Positions 59,198 through 64,000 of a DNA stretch of 64,000 bases are shown piece after piece. Made by a program: the position numbers and the translations under genes. Numbering within the stretch: the first letter of the stretch is position 1; every line of letters begins with the position of its first letter. This DNA is from a bacterium (GTDB lineage Bacteria; Armatimonadota; Fimbriimonadia; Fimbriimonadales; Fimbriimonadaceae), in the NCBI GenBank assembly GCA_027485645.1, contig JAIXQR010000001.1, positions 124,001 through 188,000 of the forward strand, given 5' to 3'. The notes under the pieces were generated by a model, which saw nothing but the letters and a program-made list of their open reading frames with translations, made no database searches and was not told where the DNA came from.

Positions 59198-59967
59198 TGC
59201 AGCCTCCGACGAATTTGGCCCGAGGCAACGTCGATGGCCGCAACGATGAGATAGATCGAGACTATGAGCAGGCCGAGGCGATCGAACTGGAACAGCTTGA
59301 CGGCTTGACTGATGTCGTAGCCGATTCCGCCTGCGCCGAGGGCCCCGACGATGGCGGAGGCGCGGATGTTGACGTCGAACGAATAGAGCGACAAGCCCAC
59401 GAAATCTGGAAGCGCCTGGGGCACGGCACCAATGGTGCGAATGCCGGTCCAATCTGCGCCCGCGGCGGTGATGCCTTCCACCGGTTTTCGGTCAACGACA
59501 TCAAGACTCTCGGCGAAGGTCTTGACGAGGAATCCAACGGTGGTGAGGAACAAGGCGACCACGCCTGCGATGGGGCCGAGCCCGATGGATGAGGCGAGGA
59601 GCAAGGCCAGCATCAGCTCGGGGAAGGCACGCAAGACGGCGACGACTCCACGAATTCCAGAGCCGAGAAACTTGTTCGAGGTGAATCTCTGAGAGGCAAA
59701 GAAGCAGATCGGAAAGGAGATCAGGATCGCCCAAAAGGTGGCCACGAACGCCATGAGGACGGTTTCCCAGAGTCTCGGTCCGAGCTTTGGTGCGTAATCC
59801 CAATTTGGGGCGACCGCGAAGCGACCGAGAAAGGAAAACAGGCTGCCGAGGTTTCGGCCGGGATCAAGTTGGATCAGCGGATAGGTCGCGGCAAGGAAGA
59901 TGATCACCAGCGCCGTGCCAGCAAGGGTGCCGACCCGCGGCGCGCGGTTCTGCGTGACGCATTTCAC
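59194..59967 (-). CDS. phnE: Phosphonate/phosphite ABC transporter permease (first)
   Basis: 257 aa from GTG at 59967, overlapping the phnC stop codon (GTGA). Transmembrane segments: GTLAGTALVIIFLAATYPL, WETVLMAFVATFWAILISFPI, ELMLALLLASSIGLGPIAG and LGLLIVSIYLIVAAIDV. The coupling loop reads EGITAAGADWTGIRTIGAVPQ. It is a clear homologue of the downstream PhnE; two-permease phn operons are known. The upstream frame extension to 60111 overlaps phnC and is a shadow. Confidence 0.9.
   Translation of the reverse strand: MKCVTQNRAPRVGTLAGTALVIIFLAATYPLIQLDPGRNLGSLFSFLGRFAVAPNWDYAPKLGPRLWETVLMAFVATFWAILISFPICFFASQRFTSNKFLGSGIRGVVAVLRAFPELMLALLLASSIGLGPIAGVVALFLTTVGFLVKTFAESLDVVDRKPVEGITAAGADWTGIRTIGAVPQALPDFVGLSLYSFDVNIRASAIVGALGAGGIGYDISQAVKLFQFDRLGLLIVSIYLIVAAIDVASGQIRRRLH
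59203..59207 (-). promoter_or_regulatory. Ribosome binding site deciding the second phnE start
   Basis: GGAGG on the minus strand, 5 nt before TTG 59197. It supports the short form of this permease and translational coupling to the phnE upstream. Confidence 0.6.
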
Positions 59968-60698
59968 GCGGCGTACAGGGCCGCAATCTGGTCCTCTCCC
60001 AAATCTGATGGCTTCGAATCGAATTGAACAACGCCGCGCTTGATTCCGATGATCCGTTCGCCGTATTTGAGCGCGAGATCGACTTGGTGCAGGTTTAGGA
60101 TTAGGCTGCAACCGGTGTCCTTGGCGATCTTGACAAGGATGTCCATGATCTCGATGCTGGTGGCCGGGTCGAGGGAGGCTACGGGCTCGTCAGCCAGAAT
60201 GACCGCGCCTTGCTGAACCATGGTCCGCGCGATGGCGACGCGCTGTTGCTGGCCGCCGCTCAGTTTGTCCACGCGATCCCATGCGCGGTCAGCTAATCCG
60301 ACCGCGGCAAGCGCCTGTTCCGCAAGCTGAAAGTCGCTTGCGGGGAAGGTGAAAAACAGGCTCGTCCAGATATTCCGGTAGGCGAGGCGACCGCAAAGGA
60401 CATTTGCCATCACGGACAATCGCGGCACGAGATTGAACTGCTGGAAGACCATACCAACCCGCTTGCGCACGGCGCGGTGGTTTGCGGGGGTGACGGAAAG
60501 GTCCCCGACGGTGACGGTGCCTTCGGTGGGCGATTCGAGGCCGTTGATAATGCGGAGGAGCGTGCTCTTTCCCGCGCCGCTGGGGCCGAGGACGACGGCA
60601 ACTTGGCCAGGAAAGAACTCGAGGTTGATCCCGTTGAGGGCCGTAACTCCGTTCGGAAAGCGCTTGGTCACGTTTCCGAACTGGACGACGGGCTGCAT
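59964..60698 (-). CDS. phnC: Phosphonate/phosphite ABC transporter ATP-binding protein
   Basis: 244 aa. Walker A GPSGAGKSTLL, Q-loop VFQQFNLV, signature LSGGQQQRVAIA, and Walker B with ILADEPVASLDP are all present. The insert RLAYRNIWTSLFFTFP is typical of PhnC. It energises import of phosphonates or phosphite through the two PhnE permeases. It lies 2 bp after phnD. Confidence 0.94.
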   Translation of the reverse strand: MQPVVQFGNVTKRFPNGVTALNGINLEFFPGQVAVVLGPSGAGKSTLLRIINGLESPTEGTVTVGDLSVTPANHRAVRKRVGMVFQQFNLVPRLSVMANVLCGRLAYRNIWTSLFFTFPASDFQLAEQALAAVGLADRAWDRVDKLSGGQQQRVAIARTMVQQGAVILADEPVASLDPATSIEIMDILVKIAKDTGCSLILNLHQVDLALKYGERIIGIKRGVVQFDSKPSDLGEDQIAALYAA

Positions 60699-60700
60699 GA

Positions 60701-61633
60701 TTACTTGGCCATATCTTTGGCGCTGAGGCCAAGCGTGCTTGCCAATTGCTCAATCGGGTCGTACGCCGATTGGGTCACCGCAACGAACTTGACGATCTCG
60801 CCTTGGCCGGGAACGTTCATCATCACACCCTTTTCGTGCATGCCAAGGAGGCTGTCGGTGATCTTTTTTGCCAGATCAGGGTCGAGGCCCTTGCGCATTC
60901 CGAATGGGGACGCCGGGATGGGGTCGCTGGTCCAAATGATGTTGACGTCGGACTCTTTGAGTTGGCCCTTCTTGATGAAGGCATCGTAGGTGATGTCTTG
61001 AATTCCACAGGCATCTACGCTTCCGCCCTGCAGGGCAAGCAGCGCGGCGTCGTGCGATCCGGCATAGGTGACCTCGCCCACAACATCTTCGGCTTTTCGC
61101 TTGGTGGCTTTCAGGATGGCGAAGCGGGGGAGAAGGTTGCCGCTGGTGGAGCCCGGATCGACGAGGGCGAGTTTCTTGCCTTCGAGACTATCGACCGAGG
61201 TGATATTCGAACCAGCTTTGACCACGATTAGCGACTTGTAGCTTTCACCTTTGCCCTTCACCACGGGAATCGCGAAGGCGGAGGCTTTGGCTTGCTGCTT
61301 TGCCAGAACCATGGAGAGCGGGCCGTACCAGGCGACATCGACCTTGCCGGCGCGCATTGACTCGATGGCGCTCGTGTAGTCGGTTAGGCGGAGCAGGTTG
61401 ACCTTCATTCCAAGGTCCTTTTCCATTTGGGCTCGAATGGGTTCGAACCCTTCGGCCATCGCTTCAGCGTCTTCGGAAGGGACGAGGGCGAAGTTGAGCT
61501 CGGTTTGGGCGGCCTTTGGCTTTTGGCCTTCGACGGTCTTACCACCCTCGGAGCCACCGGACGCGCAACCGAACAGGGCGGCCAAGGTAGCCGCGCCGAG
61601 AACGAGGGCGCTGATCAGTTTTCCGGTTTTCAT
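60701..61633 (-). CDS. phnD: Phosphate/phosphite/phosphonate-binding lipoprotein
   Basis: 310 aa. A lipoprotein signal (MKTGKLISALVLGAATLAALFGC) gives Cys23 as the anchor. LNFALVPSEDAEAMAEGFEPI, GKVDVAWYGPLSMVLA and GSTSGNLLPRFAIL are the PhnD ligand-binding signatures (Tyr, Ser and Thr contacting the phosphonate). First gene of the minus-strand transporter unit; its start lies 76 bp from the divergent fucosidase gene, so a shared promoter region is likely. Real substrate (phosphonate or phosphite) is undetermined. Confidence 0.92.
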   Translation of the reverse strand: MKTGKLISALVLGAATLAALFGCASGGSEGGKTVEGQKPKAAQTELNFALVPSEDAEAMAEGFEPIRAQMEKDLGMKVNLLRLTDYTSAIESMRAGKVDVAWYGPLSMVLAKQQAKASAFAIPVVKGKGESYKSLIVVKAGSNITSVDSLEGKKLALVDPGSTSGNLLPRFAILKATKRKAEDVVGEVTYAGSHDAALLALQGGSVDACGIQDITYDAFIKKGQLKESDVNIIWTSDPIPASPFGMRKGLDPDLAKKITDSLLGMHEKGVMMNVPGQGEIVKFVAVTQSAYDPIEQLASTLGLSAKDMAK

Positions 61634-61709
61634 GGTTCGAAGCGTTATAGCAGGCGAATGTTAAGAATTCAGTCTCGACCAACGGCCAGAAAATTGTTAG
61701 ACTGCAAAC

Positions 61710-64000
61710 GTGATTTCGCTTGCCCTGATGGTAACCCTAAGCATGACTTCCCTGCGTCCGGCAACATACGATATTCCGAAGCCATCCAAAGCCCAACTGG
61801 CGTGGCACAAGCTGGAAACGTACGCATTCGTGCATTTTGGCCCGAACACGTTTACCAACCGCGAGTGGGGCGAGGGGAAGGAGGATCCAAAGGTGTTTGC
61901 GCCAACGCAGCTCGATACGCGGCAGTGGGCAAGGGTCGCGAAGGCGGCGGGAATGAAGGGGATCATTCTGACCGCGAAGCATCACGATGGGTTCTGCCTT
62001 TGGCCGAGCAAATACAGCAAGCACACCGTGCGTGAGAGCGGTTGGAAGGGCGGAAAGGGCGACGTTCTGCGCGAGCTTTCGGAGGCTTGTAAAGAGTACG
62101 GCCTGAAACTTGGGGTTTATCTTTCGCCTTGGGACCGAAATCATCCGGCTTACGGAACTCCGGAATACAACCAGATCTTTGCGAACACACTCACCGAGGT
62201 TTTGACCCAATATGGTCCGGTCTTTGAAGTTTGGTTTGACGGAGCAAATGGCGAGGGGCCGAACGGAAAGAAGCAGGTTTACGACTGGAAATTATTCGTA
62301 AGCACCGTTCGGAAGCATCAACCGAACGCGGTGATCTTCAGCGACGCCGGGCCAGATATTCGCTGGGTGGGCAATGAGGACGGAATTGCTTCTGAGACGA
62401 ACTGGACGACTTTAAAGGCGGATGAGCTAACACCGGGGACTTCGCGTTACAAGGAGCTCCCGGTTGGGCATCCGGATGGGAAGTTTTATGTTCCTGCCGA
62501 ATGCGATGTCTCCATTCGGCCAGGTTGGTTCTATCACCCAGAGCAGGATGACAAGGTTCGGTCGCCGCAGAACCTGTTCGATCTCTACGAGAAGTCGGTG
62601 GGTCGGGGCGGAAACTTGCTGCTGAACTTGCCGGTCGACCGGCGTGGTTTGGTGCATGAGAACGACGAGAAATCGCTGCTCGGATGGCGCAAGCTGTTGA
62701 ACGAAACCTACGGAAAGAAGGGCTCAAGCGGCTCTCTGAAGCGGGCGTTTCAGTCGACCAAGGTTGCGGTGACCAAGCCGTTTGACCGGGTGGTGATTCA
62801 GGAAGACCTGCGGAACGGGCAGAAGGTGGAAGAGTTCTCTATCAATGTTCGGCGCGGGAAGGAGTGGTCTCGGCTTGCCCAAGGCACCACGATTGGGCCG
62901 AAGCGGATCATCACCGTTCCGCCAACTACGGCGGAAGAGATTGAGGTTTATCACTACGGCCGAGAGGGGTCTCGGCTGAATTCGCTCTCAGTGCATGCGA
63001 CGCCGGGGCTGAAGAAGCAGGTGATTGAGAGCCAGGCCGAAAAGGATCGGCGCATGGCCTGGTGGCGCGAGGCGCGGTTTGGGATGTTCATCCACTGGGG
63101 GCTTTATGCGCAGCCGGCGGGTGAGTGGCGCGGCAAGAACTACGGCGGAGCGAGCGAGTGGCTGATGAACACGGCGCGGATTCCGGCGGCGGATTGGGCG
63201 CCTTTGCGGGATACGTTTAACCCGGTGAAGTACGACCCGAAGGCTTGGGTCGCCACCGCGAAGGCGGCGGGGATGAAGTACATCGTCATCACCAGCAAAC
63301 ACCACGAAGGGTTTGCCCTTTGGCCAAGTAAGCAAGGGACCTTTAACGTTGGCAACACGCCGTACCGAAAGGATTTGCTGAAGCCGCTGGCGGAAGAGTG
63401 CCGCAAGGCGGGCATTAAGCTCGGCTTCTACCATTCGATTCTTGACTGGCAGCATCCCGACTACGCGCCCCGCGTTTCTTGGGATTTGCGGCCGGAGGTT
63501 AAGACCAACTACGCCCGGTACGTGAAGTACATGAAGGCTCAGTTGAAGGAACTGTTGACGGAGTACGGCGACGTTGCGGTGCTTTGGTTTGATGGCGAGT
63601 GGGACGGCACTTGGACCCACGATGATGGGCTGGACCTTTACAAGTACGTTCGCGGTTTGCAGCCGAACATCATTGTCAACAACCGCGTGGACAAGGGCCG
63701 GAACGGGATGCAGGGCTTCAACGCGGCGGGCTCGTTTGCCGGAGATTTCGGCACTCCAGAGCAGGAGATTCCGGGGAATGGACTGCCGGGCGTCGATTGG
63801 GAGAGCTGCATGACGATGAACGGTTCTTGGGGCTTCCATGCGAAGGATGAGAACTGGAAATCGACGGAGACGCTGATTCGGAACCTGATCGATTGCGCAT
63901 CGAAGGGCGGCAACTACTTGCTAAACGTCGGTCCGACGGGGCTGGGCGAGATTCCGCCGGCTTCGGTGGATCGGCTGCTGGGCGTCGGGGCTTGGCTGAA
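61710..64000 (+). CDS. Tandem GH29 alpha-L-fucosidase-like protein (C-terminus cut by window edge)
   Basis: At least 763 aa in one open frame. The start is GTG at 61710 (or ATG 61728) with a short signal-like N-terminus. Domain 1, about 20-330: HFGPNTFTNREWGEG, ILTAKHHDGFCLWPS, nucleophile motif VWFDGANGEG, GGNLLLNLP. A beta-rich domain follows, about 340-435 (VVIQEDLRNGQKVEEFSINV). Domain 2, from ~445: REARFGMFIHWGLYAQPAGEW, VITSKHHEGFALWPS, LWFDGEWDGTW, GGNYLLNVGP. Both halves keep the His-His and Trp-Phe-Asp-Gly signatures of retaining GH29 fucosidases. The halves differ enough to be of two subfamilies, so this looks like a fusion rather than a recent duplication. Confidence 0.9.
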   Translation, partial: MISLALMVTLSMTSLRPATYDIPKPSKAQLAWHKLETYAFVHFGPNTFTNREWGEGKEDPKVFAPTQLDTRQWARVAKAAGMKGIILTAKHHDGFCLWPSKYSKHTVRESGWKGGKGDVLRELSEACKEYGLKLGVYLSPWDRNHPAYGTPEYNQIFANTLTEVLTQYGPVFEVWFDGANGEGPNGKKQVYDWKLFVSTVRKHQPNAVIFSDAGPDIRWVGNEDGIASETNWTTLKADELTPGTSRYKELPVGHPDGKFYVPAECDVSIRPGWFYHPEQDDKVRSPQNLFDLYEKSVGRGGNLLLNLPVDRRGLVHENDEKSLLGWRKLLNETYGKKGSSGSLKRAFQSTKVAVTKPFDRVVIQEDLRNGQKVEEFSINVRRGKEWSRLAQGTTIGPKRIITVPPTTAEEIEVYHYGREGSRLNSLSVHATPGLKKQVIESQAEKDRRMAWWREARFGMFIHWGLYAQPAGEWRGKNYGGASEWLMNTARIPAADWAPLRDTFNPVKYDPKAWVATAKAAGMKYIVITSKHHEGFALWPSKQGTFNVGNTPYRKDLLKPLAEECRKAGIKLGFYHSILDWQHPDYAPRVSWDLRPEVKTNYARYVKYMKAQLKELLTEYGDVAVLWFDGEWDGTWTHDDGLDLYKYVRGLQPNIIVNNRVDKGRNGMQGFNAAGSFAGDFGTPEQEIPGNGLPGVDWESCMTMNGSWGFHAKDENWKSTETLIRNLIDCASKGGNYLLNVGPTGLGEIPPASVDRLLGVGAWL

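Noticed and set aside
59197-59452. N-terminal 85-residue extension of the second PhnE
   Set aside because: Arg/Pro-rich, overlaps the first phnE; a good GGAGG and TTG at the overlap give the normal permease length.
1-64000. tRNA, rRNA, insertion sequences, prophage and CRISPR arrays
   Set aside because: No tRNA-like clover-leaf with CCA, rRNA stretch, transposase, integrase, terminal inverted repeat pair or regular repeat-spacer array was seen on reading both strands; a covariance or profile search could still find small RNAs I cannot see.

Overview
The window is a 64-kb piece of a bacterial chromosome, roughly 58-60% GC. Genes are densely packed, GTG and TTG starts are frequent, and many neighbours overlap by 4 bp. 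I see no rRNA, tRNA, phage, insertion sequence or CRISPR array. The gene content (tricorn-type protease, HAF-repeat secreted protein, pseudopilin-like lipoprotein with DYDD/DGH motifs, GH172 and GH29 glycosidases, several phytanoyl-CoA-dioxygenase-like proteins) would fit a heterotroph of the Armatimonadota/Fimbriimonadia type. That placement is inference from gene flavour only; no marker gene here proves it.

Layout. 1-6407 (minus): M14 carboxypeptidase (cut by the window edge), AmpD-type amidase, a small secreted protein sharing the amidase's C-terminal domain, and a tricorn protease homologue. 6553-8788 (minus): SulP transporter plus beta-carbonic anhydrase, a bicarbonate module. 9008-12794 (minus): GH172 protein, orphan DUF433 protein, PhyH dioxygenase, ArnT-like glycosyltransferase. 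12834-17064 (mostly plus): hisI, small membrane protein, SIMPL protein (minus), ThuA-like protein, SPFH/flotillin protein. 17066-18607 (minus): rmlA and a Lon-N-domain protein, divergent from a GAF-PAS histidine kinase (18697-20409) that ends in a strong intrinsic terminator. 20629-23345: five short orphan genes separated by hairpins and palindromes. 23346-26551: a divergent metabolic unit (PhyH and SRPBCC against two overlapping zinc dehydrogenases). 26633-28909: M48 protease, prfA. 28913-32820: duplicated pseudopilin-like lipoprotein, nadA, GbsR-type regulator, ferredoxin, ErpA-like protein and a divergent PII protein. 32873-34585: TPR protein.

34577-45899 (minus) is a ten-gene chain, nearly all overlapping or within 20 bp: AddB-like and UvrD-like recombination proteins, two FAD oxidoreductases, a secreted unknown, dapB, two cyclophilins and the TIGR02588/TIGR02587 membrane pair. 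45922-55683 (plus): two unknowns, fabI, a glutamate formiminotransferase overlapping purK, deoB, a very large TPR/PAS/GAF hybrid histidine kinase and an XRE-cupin regulator. 55799-57385: HAF-repeat secreted protein. 57360-61633 (minus): phnD-phnC-phnE-phnE plus a zinc dehydrogenase of the phosphonate-associated type, without C-P lyase in view. 61710-64000 (plus): a polypeptide with two complete GH29 fucosidase-like domains in tandem, cut by the window edge.

The most noteworthy points are: the tandem GH29 enzyme; a PII protein that keeps the nucleotide-binding loops but lacks Tyr51, Gln39 and Lys58, and whose start codon directly follows an intrinsic terminator; an AddB-like protein that keeps its Fe-S cysteines but seems to have lost nuclease acidic residues; a phosphopentomutase with Ser replacing the phosphorylated Thr; and a lipoprotein made of two pseudopilin-like units. 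I did not find one large, clearly new multi-gene defence or metabolic system.
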